A stretch of DNA of 64,000 nucleotides. Source: an uncultured Clostridia bacterium. Its GTDB lineage: Bacteria > Bacillota > Clostridia > Oscillospirales > Ruminococcaceae. The DNA is taken from NCBI GenBank assembly GCA_947629335.1, contig CANRDI010000007.1:1-64000 (forward strand). Direction: 5' to 3'. Of this stretch, positions 41,705-50,389 are shown piece after piece (positions within the stretch are counted from its first letter, which is position 1; every line of letters starts with the position of its first letter). The position numbers and the translations under genes were made by a program. Below the pieces are notes generated by a model. The model was not told where the DNA came from. It searched no databases and was given only the letters and a program-made list of their open reading frames with translations.

Positions 41705-42766
41705 TCAGTGCTTTTTCTTTGCAACAACAACCGCCGCGCCCGCAAGTGCAAATATGCCGAGCGACATTGCAATGCCGCCGAAGCCTGTGTCGGGGCTTTC
41801 GGTGCTTCCGTTGTCAGAGCCGCTGTTTGAATTTTCAGCGTCGGAGCTGTCGGAAGAAGATGAGTTGTTTGCTTCGCTGTCAGTTGAAGATGAAGTGGTG
41901 GGATCGCTTGAACTGCTCGGAGTATAGGAACTGCTCGGTGTATTTGAACTACTGTCAGAGGAACTGCTCGGTGTATCGGAGCTGCTCGGAGTATTTGAAC
42001 TGCTGTCAGAGGAACTGCTCGGTGTATCGGAGCTGCTCGGAGCATTTGAACTGCTGTCAGAGGAACTGCTTGAACTTTCGGGCTTTGGAGCAGCGCCGTA
42101 GTTGTAATGTACTTCTGTGGTTTCGGCAAGACCGATATTCTCAACGTCCGAAATTGTCCTCCACTGCTGCTTAGAGCCGGTAAAATAAATATCGCTTATG
42201 TTTGCGGAGAATGTGGGAATAACTTTTCCGCTTATCCAACCTCCTGTGAAAGATATGCCTGTGTGTATGATAATACTTTTCAGTACTGCACAGTCCCCAA
42301 ACGCCCCGACACCTATAGTTTTCACGCTTTCGGGAAGAGTATATGTCGTTCCGGATTTAGCCGCAGGATATAATACAAGCTCTATTTTGTTCTTTTCAAA
42401 CAAAATTCCATCGGCAGATGAAAAGTTTTTGCTTTCCTCTGAAACAATTACCTCTTTAAGTTTAGAACAGCCTACAAAGCTGAAACTATTTATATATGTA
42501 ACACTTGCGGGAATTTCTAAAGTTTCAAGGTTTTCACATACATTTAATCTGCATCCTATTTCTTTAACTCCTTCGGGAATAACGATTTTCGTCGCCTTTT
42601 TTCCCTCGTCGGTAATTTCTGTTACAACATTTTTTTCAATAACAAAATACCCGTTTTCGTCAACTGTGCTTTCCGTCTGCGAGTTTTCCGCAGCCGCTGC
42701 GGTGACAACAGTCGTTGTCATCAATGCACTTGCTAAAATAATTGCGCTAAGTTTTTTGATATTCAT
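41705..42766 (-). CDS. LRR_5 (BspA-like) surface protein 1, sorting-signal end
   Basis: A 353-residue secreted protein. Residues 1-26 are a signal peptide (MNIKKLSAIILASALM start). Residues about 45-215 hold about five LRR_5 repeats of the type IPEGVKEIG...LETLEIPASVTYI. Residues about 230-320 are a Ser-rich stalk with 17-residue tandem repeats (SSSDTPSSSS pattern). The end is SPDTGFGGIAMSLG, a hydrophobic helix and KKKH, resembling a noncanonical sortase signal. BspA-like LRR proteins often bind host or plant surfaces. It is the shortest of the three paralogues here. A structured leader precedes it. Confidence 0.85.
   Translation of the reverse strand: MNIKKLSAIILASALMTTTVVTAAAAENSQTESTVDENGYFVIEKNVVTEITDEGKKATKIVIPEGVKEIGCRLNVCENLETLEIPASVTYINSFSFVGCSKLKEVIVSEESKNFSSADGILFEKNKIELVLYPAAKSGTTYTLPESVKTIGVGAFGDCAVLKSIIIHTGISFTGGWISGKVIPTFSANISDIYFTGSKQQWRTISDVENIGLAETTEVHYNYGAAPKPESSSSSSDSSSNAPSSSDTPSSSSDSSSNTPSSSDTPSSSSDSSSNTPSSSYTPSSSSDPTTSSSTDSEANNSSSSDSSDAENSNSGSDNGSTESPDTGFGGIAMSLGIFALAGAAVVVAKKKH
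41920..42075. repeat. 51-bp tandem repeat in the stalk of LRR protein 1
   Basis: About three 51-bp units (GAACTGCTCGGTGTATCGGA on the plus strand) encode the 17-residue Ser/Asp/Asn/Pro repeats. Differences are few, so length variation between strains is likely. Confidence 0.85.
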
Positions 42767-42977
42767 TTATATCCTCCGTATTCTTTGCGGTATAAATTAT
42801 TTCAGCGCAATTTTCCCGCAAAAACAAAAAGTGCGCAGCCGAAGCCGCGCACTGTAAAAATGCAAGCTCCGAATTGCTGCGACACAAATTCTTTTTCCTA
42901 AAAAACGGTATAGAAAAGCGAGCACTTTTACCAAGGTAAAAGTAACCGATTTTTAGGAAATTATTCAATTGCGTCGC
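42767..42977 (-). promoter_or_regulatory. Structured leader of LRR gene 1 (candidate attenuator)
   Basis: The minus-strand leader has a closing stem with 5' TGCGACGCAA and 3' TTGTGTCGCA. Inside are a long stem (TTTCCTAAAAA/TTTTTTAGGAAA) capped by ACTTTTACC/GGTAAAAGT. Next come GCAGCAAT and a TTGCATTTTT segment, then a terminator-like hairpin GTGCGCGGC-TTCG-GCTGCGCAC with TTTTTGTTTTT (42852-42821). A TTTTGCGG...CCGCAAAG stem ends just before GGAGG. The same plan precedes the other two LRR genes. Confidence 0.65.
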
Positions 42978-42983
42978 AACATA

Positions 42984-43012
42984 ATTATACCATCTTATGA
43001 ACATTTTGTCAA
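42984..43012 (-). promoter_or_regulatory. Promoter of LRR gene 1
   Basis: TTGACA (43012-43007) and TATAAT (42989-42984) on the minus strand are perfect with a 17-bp spacer. Confidence 0.85.
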
Positions 43013-43162
43013 TACCCCGCGCAAATTTTTCCTAATGAAACAAAACAACAGCGCGCCCAAAGCCTTGAGCGCGCTGCTTTATTTCTTTATAAAATACATC
43101 AATGATATTTGTGCATAATGTCAAAAGATTTGTGATAAGTAACTGAAAAAATAAAATTGTCG

Positions 43163-43191
43163 TTGACATTTTGGTAAAAATTTTATATAAT
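43163..43191 (+). promoter_or_regulatory. Promoter of uxaC
   Basis: TTGACA (43163-43168) and TATAAT (43186-43191) are perfect with a 17-bp spacer. No catabolite operator is evident. Confidence 0.85.
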
Positions 43192-43231
43192 AAAAATGCC
43201 TAATTATTTTTAAAAAAGTGAGGTATTGTAA

Positions 43232-44632
43232 ATGAAAAAATTTATGGACGAGAATTTCCTTCTCTCAACCGAAACCGCGCAAAAGCTGTTTCACAACTAT
43301 GCGGCAAAGATGCCTATTATTGACTATCATTGCCACATAAATCCCCGCGAGATCGCCGAGGACAGACAGTTTGAAAGCATAACCCAGGTCTGGCTCGGCG
43401 GCGACCACTACAAATGGCGTCTTATGCGCTCGGCGGGCGTTGACGAAAAGTATATCACGGGCGACGCTTCCGAAAGAGAAAAGTTCCAGAAGTGGGCGGA
43501 GACCCTCGCAAAGGGCATCGGAAACCCCCTGTTCCACTGGAGCCACCTCGAACTTCAGCGCTTTTTCGGCTATAACGGCGTTTTAAACGGCGATACCGCA
43601 GAGGAAGTCTGGCAGCTCTGCAACAAAAAACTTGCCGATAAGAGCATGAGCGTGAGAAACCTTATCAAGCAGTCCAACGTTGAGGTCATCTGCACAACTG
43701 ACGACCCGATTGACAGCCTTGAATGGCATAAGAAAATCGCCGAGGACAGCACTTTTGATGTAAAGGTTTATCCCGCATGGCGTCCCGACAAGGCTATGAA
43801 TATCGACAAGCCCGATTTTGCCGACTATATGAAAAAGCTCGAAGCTGCAAGCGGAGTTAAAATCGGCTCTTGGGCTGACCTTAAAAAGGCTCTCGAAAAC
43901 AGAATGGATTTCTTCGGCACAATGGGCTGCCGCGTTTCCGACCACGCGCTTGAATACGTTTACTATGCTCCCGCGTCAGACGAGGAAATTGAAAAGATAT
44001 TTGCTAAGAAAATGAGCGGAGAGCTGTCCTGCCCCGAATGCGTAAAGAAATTTAAGACCGCGTTTATGCTGTTTATGGGCGAACAATGCCACAAGAGAAA
44101 CTGGGTAATGCAGCTTCACTATGGCTGCAAGCGCGACAACAACACCGCTATGTTCAATAAGTTGGGTCCCGATACGGGATTTGACTGCATAAACAACTAT
44201 GCTCCGTCAAGCGAAACAGCTGACTTCTTAAACGCGCTTGAAATGAACAAGTCGCTTCCGAAAACTATCATTTACAGCCTCAACCCCAACGATAACCAAG
44301 CGATAGACACAATTTTAGGCTGCTTCCAGAGCAGCGAAGCCGTAAGCAAGATACAGCACGGCTCGGCTTGGTGGTTCAACGACCACAAGGTCGGAATGAC
44401 CGACCAGATTACTTCTCTCGGAAACCTCGGCTATCTTGCGGGATTTGTCGGAATGCTGACCGATTCAAGAAGCTTTTTGAGCTACCCGCGCCACGAGTAT
44501 TTCCGCAGAATACTCTGCAACGTATTCGGAAACTGGGTAGAAAACGGCGAGTATCCGAATGACGAAAAGCTGCTCGGCGAAATGGTCTGCGACATCTCCT
44601 ACAACAACACAAAGCGCTATTTCGGATTTTGA
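43232..44632 (+). CDS. uxaC: Glucuronate/galacturonate isomerase
   Basis: A 466-residue amidohydrolase-fold isomerase converting glucuronate to fructuronate and galacturonate to tagaturonate. FLLSTETAQKLFHNYA, IIDYHCHINPREIAED, TTDDPIDSLEWH and QLHYGCKRDNN are diagnostic. It has its own promoter and terminator and stands 15 kb away from uxaB-uxaA, which carry out the next steps. It lies between two LRR genes. Confidence 0.97.
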   Translation: MKKFMDENFLLSTETAQKLFHNYAAKMPIIDYHCHINPREIAEDRQFESITQVWLGGDHYKWRLMRSAGVDEKYITGDASEREKFQKWAETLAKGIGNPLFHWSHLELQRFFGYNGVLNGDTAEEVWQLCNKKLADKSMSVRNLIKQSNVEVICTTDDPIDSLEWHKKIAEDSTFDVKVYPAWRPDKAMNIDKPDFADYMKKLEAASGVKIGSWADLKKALENRMDFFGTMGCRVSDHALEYVYYAPASDEEIEKIFAKKMSGELSCPECVKKFKTAFMLFMGEQCHKRNWVMQLHYGCKRDNNTAMFNKLGPDTGFDCINNYAPSSETADFLNALEMNKSLPKTIIYSLNPNDNQAIDTILGCFQSSEAVSKIQHGSAWWFNDHKVGMTDQITSLGNLGYLAGFVGMLTDSRSFLSYPRHEYFRRILCNVFGNWVENGEYPNDEKLLGEMVCDISYNNTKRYFGF

Positions 44633-44651
44633 TTTGATCCCATAATACAAC

Positions 44652-44683
44652 TCAGACCGCGGGTTTCCGCGGTCTGAACTTTT
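44652..44683 (+). terminator. uxaC terminator
   Basis: TCAGACCGCGG/CCGCGGTCTGA forms an 11-bp stem followed by ACTTTTTATA, 20 bp past the stop. Confidence 0.88.
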
Positions 44684-44782
44684 TATAAGTCAAATCTGCG
44701 TTAAAGCGTTATCAGCCGCAGGCGTATAACGAGAGCATACGGGTCTTTCTAAACAGACTTGGATCTGACTTTTTATACGGTT
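44684..44782. repeat. Repeat family B copy downstream of uxaC
   Basis: AAGTCAAATCTGCG starts and GATCTGACTTTTTATACGG ends the element. The core is GTTATCAGCCGCAGGCGTAT, followed by ACGAGAGCATACGGGTC. The arms are imperfect inverted repeats. Confidence 0.65.
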
Positions 44783-44787
44783 TTATG

Positions 44788-44820
44788 CCTGCCGTTTTTC
44801 GGCAGGTATTATTTTTTTTA
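44788..44820 (+). terminator. Rho-independent terminator-like hairpin
   Basis: CCTGCCG-TTTTT-CGGCAGG is followed by TATTATTTTTTTT. It would insulate the LRR gene 2 promoter from uxaC read-through. Confidence 0.75.
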
Positions 44821-44828
44821 AAAAACCA

Positions 44829-44857
44829 TTGACAAATTGCGGGGATTGTGATAGAAT
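44829..44857 (+). promoter_or_regulatory. Promoter of LRR gene 2
   Basis: TTGACA (44829-44834) and TAGAAT (44852-44857) are 17 bp apart. The start would be at the first base of the leader's closing stem (about 44863). Confidence 0.8.
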
Positions 44858-44862
44858 GAAAA

Positions 44863-45084
44863 TGCTACACAACCGAATATTTGTCTATAAAGGTTGCACT
44901 ATACCTATAGGTAAAAGTGCAAGCTCTTTTCGTGCATCCTTTATAGAAAATGGAACACGGTTGTGTAGCAGCAATGAGCTATGCATTTTTCGTGCGTAGC
45001 TTCGTGCTGCGCACTTTTTTATTTTGCGGGAATTGCGCGCGGCAATAATAAAAACAGACCGCAAAAAGAACGGAGGACATTAAA
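44863..45084 (+). promoter_or_regulatory. Structured leader of LRR gene 2 (candidate attenuator)
   Basis: P1 pairs TGCTACACAACCG (44863-44875) with CGGTTGTGTAGCA (44958-44970). P2 pairs CTATAAAGG (44885-44893) with CCTTTATAG (44938-44946). P3 pairs TTGCACT with AGTGCAA. AGCTATGCA (44977-44985) can pair with TGCGTAGCT (44993-45001). That pairing competes with the terminator GTGCGTAGC-TTCGT-GCTGCGCAC (44992-45014) followed by six T. A TTTTGCGG...CCGCAAAA stem precedes GGAGG. Confidence 0.7.
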
Positions 45085-47343
45085 ATGAAAGCAAGAAAAC
45101 TCAGCGCAATTCTTTTGGCAGGCGCGCTAATGGCAACGCCCGCGGTTACTACGACGGCAATGGCGGAAAGTTCGCAGGAGGAATACCAAGATTGGTACTA
45201 TGAAGACCCGACTGGAAATCTTTTTATAGCAAAAGCTACACACGCTGTAATAGGTCTCACAGAGAAAGGAAAAAATGCTAAAGACATAGTTATTCCCGAA
45301 GGAGTGGGATCAATTTTTGAGTATGCTTTTGAAGATTGTACGAATATTGAAAGCATTGTTATCCCGGATAGTGTGAATTACATTATGACTCGTGCATTTG
45401 CCGGATGTACAAACCTCAAAAATATAACTTTCCCTGAGTATATGACCGAAATTGACAGCGGCGCTTTTGCCGGAACACAGTGGCTCGAAGATAGAAGAAA
45501 GGAAAATCCGCTTGTTATAGTAAGCAACATATTGATCGACGGAACGACATGTTCGGGAGATGTTACTATTCCCGAAGGCATTACAACTATTAACGTATCT
45601 GCGTTTTCCGGATGTGAGGGTCTTGAAAACGTTACTATTAAAGGCGCGAGTACTATTGGATTATGCGCTTTTTACAGATGCACAAATCTTAAAAGCGTGA
45701 CAATAGAAAGTGTTACAAATATCGATGCGATGGCTTTTGAAGAATGTACAAGCCTTACGAGCGTAACGCTGCCGAGAAATACTTACTATATGGAACGTAA
45801 TGCTTTTAGCGGCTGTGAAAATTTAAAAGATGTATATTTTAATGGCACTATAGAAAATTGGAACGATATATTGGTTGGTTTCCGTAACCGTTCCTTTAAA
45901 GGAGACCATTATGTATCGGATTTTGAATATCCTATGGGAAGCGGACCGCATGAAGAATTTAACAACAAAACCGCGCAGGAATATGTGTTTGGAGACGCCG
46001 AGATACATTTTGCCCAGACCTTTGACGAAAACGGATTGTGTATAGTTGATAATGTTTTAGTTGACTGCCGTAGCGATGTTAAGAACGTCGTTATTCCTAA
46101 TAATGTCGTAGGAATCGGAGAAAGCGCTTTTAAAGACTGCAAAGCGCTTGAAAGCGTGACCATTCCGGAAAGCGTAAAGACTATAGGAGCGAAAGCTTTT
46201 GATAACTGCGAAAGCCTTGAAAGCATAAAGATCCCCGACAGCGTGACAGAGATAGGCGATCGTGCTTTTTATAACTGCAAAGATCTTAAAGCAATAAATG
46301 TTTCCGACAAAAACAAAAACTATTGTTCAATTGATGGGGTTTTGTTTGAAAAGGATATAAAAATATTGCTTTGCTATCCTGCAGGCAAAACAGATAAATC
46401 ATATTCAGTTCCGGAAAGCGTTACAAGTATAGTACAAGAGGCTTTCAGAAATTGCATAAATCTCGAAAAAATAGATCTTCCAAAAAAATTAAAAATTATA
46501 GATACATCTACATTTTATAACTGTACTAATCTTAAAAGTATTGATATCCCCGACGGCGTAACCGGCATTGGAAGAGAAGCTTTTACTTTATGTATAAATC
46601 TTACTAACGTAATAATTCCCAAAAGCGTGACAAGAATTGAATATGGGTCTTTCTTAAAAACTCAAAACCTGAGTGATGTGTATTATACGGGTTCGCAAGA
46701 ACAATGGGAGCAAATCGAAAATATAGAAGGCTCGTATCTTGGAAGTACAGTCAAAATTCATTACAACCATGTCCGTCCAACAAAATTCACCGACGAAACC
46801 ACGGGCATAGAAGCTTCGGCGGATAACGGCGTTATACCCGACGGCGCGGCACTCTCCGTAAATGCAGTAACAGACAAGACTGACGATACAAAGGTTACTT
46901 ACGAAATTTCAATCAAGGGCGCTGACGGCAAAGAGGTTCAGCCGAAGGACGGCAAAGTTACCGTAAAAATCCCCGTTCCCGAAAAGTTCAGCGGCAAGGA
47001 GATTTTCGTTTACCGCGTAGAAGCCGACGGAAAATATACCAACATGAACGCGGAAACTGACGGCGATTATATCGTATTTACTACCGACCATTTCAGCGAG
47101 TATGTAATTTCCACAAACGGAACTCTTGCCGATACGACCGAAAGCTCGGACAGCGATAATTCTTCCGACAACTCCGACAGCGAAACAAGCTCGGACATCG
47201 AGACTTCCGACAACAGCTCCGACAGCGAAAGCAGCGGCTCGGATAAATCCCCGAACACAGGTTTCGGAGGTATTGCAATGTCGCTCGGAGTGTTTGCACT
47301 TGCGGGCGCGGCGGTTGTTGTTGCAAAGAAAAAGACACGCTGA
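45085..47343 (+). CDS. LRR_5 (BspA-like) surface protein 2, sorting-signal end
   Basis: A 752-residue secreted protein. Signal peptide 1-29 (MKARKLSAILLAGALMA start). Two blocks of LRR_5 repeats fill about 50-290 and 325-565 (VVIPNNVVGIGESAFKDCKALE type). A module of about 110 residues (565-675) ending TDHFSEYVIS is shared with LRR protein 3. A Ser/Asp-rich stalk follows, then SPNTG at 722-726, a hydrophobic helix and KKKTR. It is likely attached to the envelope and may bind substrate or host. It has its own promoter, leader and terminator. Confidence 0.87.
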   Translation: MKARKLSAILLAGALMATPAVTTTAMAESSQEEYQDWYYEDPTGNLFIAKATHAVIGLTEKGKNAKDIVIPEGVGSIFEYAFEDCTNIESIVIPDSVNYIMTRAFAGCTNLKNITFPEYMTEIDSGAFAGTQWLEDRRKENPLVIVSNILIDGTTCSGDVTIPEGITTINVSAFSGCEGLENVTIKGASTIGLCAFYRCTNLKSVTIESVTNIDAMAFEECTSLTSVTLPRNTYYMERNAFSGCENLKDVYFNGTIENWNDILVGFRNRSFKGDHYVSDFEYPMGSGPHEEFNNKTAQEYVFGDAEIHFAQTFDENGLCIVDNVLVDCRSDVKNVVIPNNVVGIGESAFKDCKALESVTIPESVKTIGAKAFDNCESLESIKIPDSVTEIGDRAFYNCKDLKAINVSDKNKNYCSIDGVLFEKDIKILLCYPAGKTDKSYSVPESVTSIVQEAFRNCINLEKIDLPKKLKIIDTSTFYNCTNLKSIDIPDGVTGIGREAFTLCINLTNVIIPKSVTRIEYGSFLKTQNLSDVYYTGSQEQWEQIENIEGSYLGSTVKIHYNHVRPTKFTDETTGIEASADNGVIPDGAALSVNAVTDKTDDTKVTYEISIKGADGKEVQPKDGKVTVKIPVPEKFSGKEIFVYRVEADGKYTNMNAETDGDYIVFTTDHFSEYVISTNGTLADTTESSDSDNSSDNSDSETSSDIETSDNSSDSESSGSDKSPNTGFGGIAMSLGVFALAGAAVVVAKKKTR

Positions 47344-47363
47344 TTTCATACCTTTCCTCTATA

Positions 47364-47402
47364 GGCGTTCTCCGACAATTTTTGGAGAACGCCTTTTTTT
47401 TA
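47364..47402 (+). terminator. Terminator of LRR gene 2
   Basis: GGCGTTCTCC/GGAGAACGCC forms a 10-bp stem followed by eight or more T. Confidence 0.9.
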
Positions 47403-47486
47403 AAAAATTTTCGATTTTACTGTAAAACTGCTGTAAAATTGTATGCGAAAATTGTTGATTTCCTACAAAATTGTTTATTTTGGCTG

Positions 47487-47515
47487 TTGACATTTGTGTA
47501 AAATTATGTTATAAT
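47487..47515 (+). promoter_or_regulatory. Promoter of the GGDEF/EAL-FIST operon
   Basis: TTGACA (47487-47492) and TATAAT (47510-47515) are perfect with a 17-bp spacer. Confidence 0.85.
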
Positions 47516-47562
47516 TATATTGAATATATATGGGAGTAATTTATAAATAGGGGGTGTCGGAA

Positions 47563-49245
47563 ATGGAGCTTATACACACTGAACAAAAGCATCTTTTTGA
47601 CGATATAAAAAATTGTCACCCTAAGAATTATGATGAATTTAATTCGCTTTCCAAAAATGCTGTGGAAAATATCGCCGAAACATTCGGAATTGTAAAGGCA
47701 GAGTATTTGCTGTCCTTAAAGCGTCTTGCCGACCCCGACCTTTCAGCAAAAGAGGTCGTTATTTATGAAAATAATTCCCCGATAAAAAACGAACCGCTTC
47801 GGTTTGAATATGAACTTTCGTCCGAAGGAACAGCCGCTTTTTCGGTTTATACCGAAAAGAGCAAAAACGAACTGACAGCGGACGAAATTTGGCAGATAGA
47901 AGTCGATTTCAGACAGCTTTATTATATACTGAATGGGCTTGTGCTCGAATTGTCATGCGAAAAGCTCTCGCTCGTGGATCATCAGACGGGTATTCCGAAC
48001 TCAAAAGCGTTTATGCGTTTTGCCTCGGATATTATCAAAAATGGCTCTGCGAGCAATTATACCGCGCTTTTCTTCAATATCCGAAATTTCAAGTCGGTAC
48101 ACCGCGAACTTTCTTATGTCGAGGGAAATAATGTCCTGATAAAATACAGCCGCATGATACAGGACGCGATAACAAAAAAGGAAATTGTAGCCCGTACAGG
48201 CGGGGATAATTATATTGCGCTTATACTTAACGACCACCTCGATTATTTCCTCGACCTTTTGCAGAATATGATAGTATTCTACGAAAAGGACGGGAAAAAA
48301 CTGACCTTTATGTTCGGCGCGTCAATCGGCGCTCTGAAACTTTCGGACGAGTATGATATCGGCGATATCATGCTTAATACAAATGTTGCATATCAGAACG
48401 CAAGAGAAAATCGACAGCTTTTTAAGCTGTATGATAAACAGTCAAGCATGAGCCTTATCGAAAGAAAGATAATACTTTCACAGTTTCATAAGGCGCTCAG
48501 CGACAGAGAATTTTATGTCGTTTATCAGCCTAAGGTCGGCGTTAAGGACAGAAAACTCAGAGGCGCGGAGGTTCTTGTGCGCTGGCATCACGACGGCGGA
48601 GATATTATGCCGGGAAGTTTTGTATCTATTCTTGAACAGGACGGCTGTATCTGCACGCTTGATTTCTTTATGCTCGAAGAGGTGTGCAAGCTCCAGAAAA
48701 AGCTCATTGACCAAGGTCTTGAACCCGTAAGGATATCCGTAAATTTCTCAAAGCGCCACCTTACAAACAATAAACTTGTAGAAGAGATAGCCTGCGTTAT
48801 TGACCGCTACAATGTTCCGCACGAGTTTATCGAAGTAGAGCTTACCGAGGGAGAAAATTCGTATAATCAGGGTGTTATGAGCGATGTCGTAAACGATCTC
48901 GGCTCGCTCGGAATAAGAACTTCTATAGATGATTTCGGAACGGGTTATTCGTCGCTCGGAATGTTGAAACTGCTGAATTTAGACGTTCTGAAAATTGATA
49001 AGAGCTTTATTCCCGAAGCGCCGGTAGATGATAACGATAAGAGCTTTCTCATGCTCAAAGGTATAATAACTCTCGCAAAAAGTTTAGGACTTACGATTGC
49101 AGCAGAGGGTGTTGAAACAAACGCTCAGTTCGAGCTTATCGAAAGTCTCGGCTGCGACATAGTACAGGGATTTATTTTCGACAAGCCCCTGTCGGAAAGC
49201 GAGTTTATCGAAAGAATAAAGCATAAGGATTACGTTCTTGAATAA
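47563..49245 (+). CDS. Degenerate-GGDEF/EAL c-di-GMP phosphodiesterase
   Basis: A 560-residue cytoplasmic protein. The N-terminal region of about 140 residues has no recognised sensor. The GGDEF domain (about 145-300) has its site changed to GGDNY, so cyclase activity is unlikely. The EAL domain (about 305-550) keeps the ligands: EVL replaces EAL, and then come SVNFS, ELTE, DDFGTGYSS, KIDKSF, EGVET and QGFIFDKP. It probably hydrolyses c-di-GMP. The start at 47563 follows AGGGGGTG. It forms an operon with the FIST gene 24 bp on. Confidence 0.9.
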   Translation: MELIHTEQKHLFDDIKNCHPKNYDEFNSLSKNAVENIAETFGIVKAEYLLSLKRLADPDLSAKEVVIYENNSPIKNEPLRFEYELSSEGTAAFSVYTEKSKNELTADEIWQIEVDFRQLYYILNGLVLELSCEKLSLVDHQTGIPNSKAFMRFASDIIKNGSASNYTALFFNIRNFKSVHRELSYVEGNNVLIKYSRMIQDAITKKEIVARTGGDNYIALILNDHLDYFLDLLQNMIVFYEKDGKKLTFMFGASIGALKLSDEYDIGDIMLNTNVAYQNARENRQLFKLYDKQSSMSLIERKIILSQFHKALSDREFYVVYQPKVGVKDRKLRGAEVLVRWHHDGGDIMPGSFVSILEQDGCICTLDFFMLEEVCKLQKKLIDQGLEPVRISVNFSKRHLTNNKLVEEIACVIDRYNVPHEFIEVELTEGENSYNQGVMSDVVNDLGSLGIRTSIDDFGTGYSSLGMLKLLNLDVLKIDKSFIPEAPVDDNDKSFLMLKGIITLAKSLGLTIAAEGVETNAQFELIESLGCDIVQGFIFDKPLSESEFIERIKHKDYVLE

Positions 49246-49269
49246 TCAATGGCGAAAGGAGCTTTCGGA

Positions 49270-50382
49270 ATGATAAAGTGTACTTTTGGCATCGGAAGAA
49301 ATAAAGATGACGCGCAGTTGTGCGTAAAAGAAGCGGTCAAGGACTTTAAAGATCCTAAGCTGATCGTGTTTTTTTCAGACGAATATGATTTTTGCGATTA
49401 TGCCCGAATAATTCATTTGCTGTTTCCGAAATCAGTTTCTATAGGCTGTTCGGCATATAGGCTCTGGGGAACATACGGTTCGGAGAAAAATGTTCTTAAA
49501 GTACTCGGAATAGAGGACGGAATTGAAGTCAGCGCGGACGTTTTTCCAAAAGCGGATAATTTTGCGCTCACCTATGCGGACAGGGTAAAAAGCTGTGTAG
49601 ACAATATCGGCGACACCGAAAACACTGTTTGCGTGGAGTTTACCGTTCCATATAAAAATTACGAGGAATATGCCCTCGTCGCGCTGAACAGCGTGCTTTT
49701 GAGAAAAGAGATACCTGTTATCGGCGGAACTGCCGCAAACGATAATACGACCGAAAATGCCTATGTCGCTCTTAACGGGGAGATTTATGAGGACGGCTGT
49801 GTGTTTGCGCTGATAAAGAACCTCGGCGGGAAAGTAAGGCTGTACCGCGAGAACATTTATGTCCCTCTTACTGAAAGGCAGTTTGTCACGACTAAAGCGA
49901 ACAGCGTTTCAAGAACGGTTATGCGTTTAGGTTCAAAGACAGCCGCCGAAGTTTACGCGAGCGAACTGGGAATTTCGGTAAACGAGATAAAAAAGGAAGA
50001 TTTCTTCTACCACCCTCTCGGACGGCGCGTCGGAGACGAGACATATGTCACGGCAATTTACGAGGCAGGCACAAACGGAAGCCTTAAAAACCTCGCAAGA
50101 ATACACGAGGGAACAGATATTTCCGTGATGAAAGTCGGAGATTATAAGAAGATAACGGAAGAGACTTTTGCGAAGATAAAGAGAGAAAATCCCGATGTGT
50201 CGCTTGTTATTTTGTTCAACTGCCTCGCAAGGACGATACTTTATGAAGATGAAAACGCTGTGGACGATTATCAGCGGCGGCTTGTGGAAGAATTTCCGAA
50301 CAGCATAGGGTTTTCGTGCTGCGGCGAGCAAATGGGAACAAAGCACTTTAACCACACCGCACTGTTTCTGGTTTTTGAATAA
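49270..50382 (+). CDS. FIST-domain sensory protein
   Basis: A 370-residue protein with FIST_N (about 20-200) and FIST_C (about 210-355). FIST domains are thought to sense small ligands, perhaps amino acids, in signal transduction, and often adjoin GGDEF/EAL genes as here. Supporting segments are VSIGCSAYRLWG, VIGGTAANDN, VVPLTERQF-like VPLTERQFVTTKA and GFSCCGEQMG. The ATG at 49270 has AAAGGAG 8 nt upstream; the ATG at 49249 has no ribosome site. It probably feeds the phosphodiesterase upstream. Confidence 0.85.
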   Translation: MIKCTFGIGRNKDDAQLCVKEAVKDFKDPKLIVFFSDEYDFCDYARIIHLLFPKSVSIGCSAYRLWGTYGSEKNVLKVLGIEDGIEVSADVFPKADNFALTYADRVKSCVDNIGDTENTVCVEFTVPYKNYEEYALVALNSVLLRKEIPVIGGTAANDNTTENAYVALNGEIYEDGCVFALIKNLGGKVRLYRENIYVPLTERQFVTTKANSVSRTVMRLGSKTAAEVYASELGISVNEIKKEDFFYHPLGRRVGDETYVTAIYEAGTNGSLKNLARIHEGTDISVMKVGDYKKITEETFAKIKRENPDVSLVILFNCLARTILYEDENAVDDYQRRLVEEFPNSIGFSCCGEQMGTKHFNHTALFLVFE

Positions 50383-50389
50383 GTACAAT

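Noticed and set aside
44863-44990. Known riboswitch or T-box ahead of LRR gene 2
   Set aside because: No T-box consensus (TGGNACCGCG) and no recognisable c-di-GMP, SAM, purine, lysine or cobalamin core could be read; kept as an unassigned leader.
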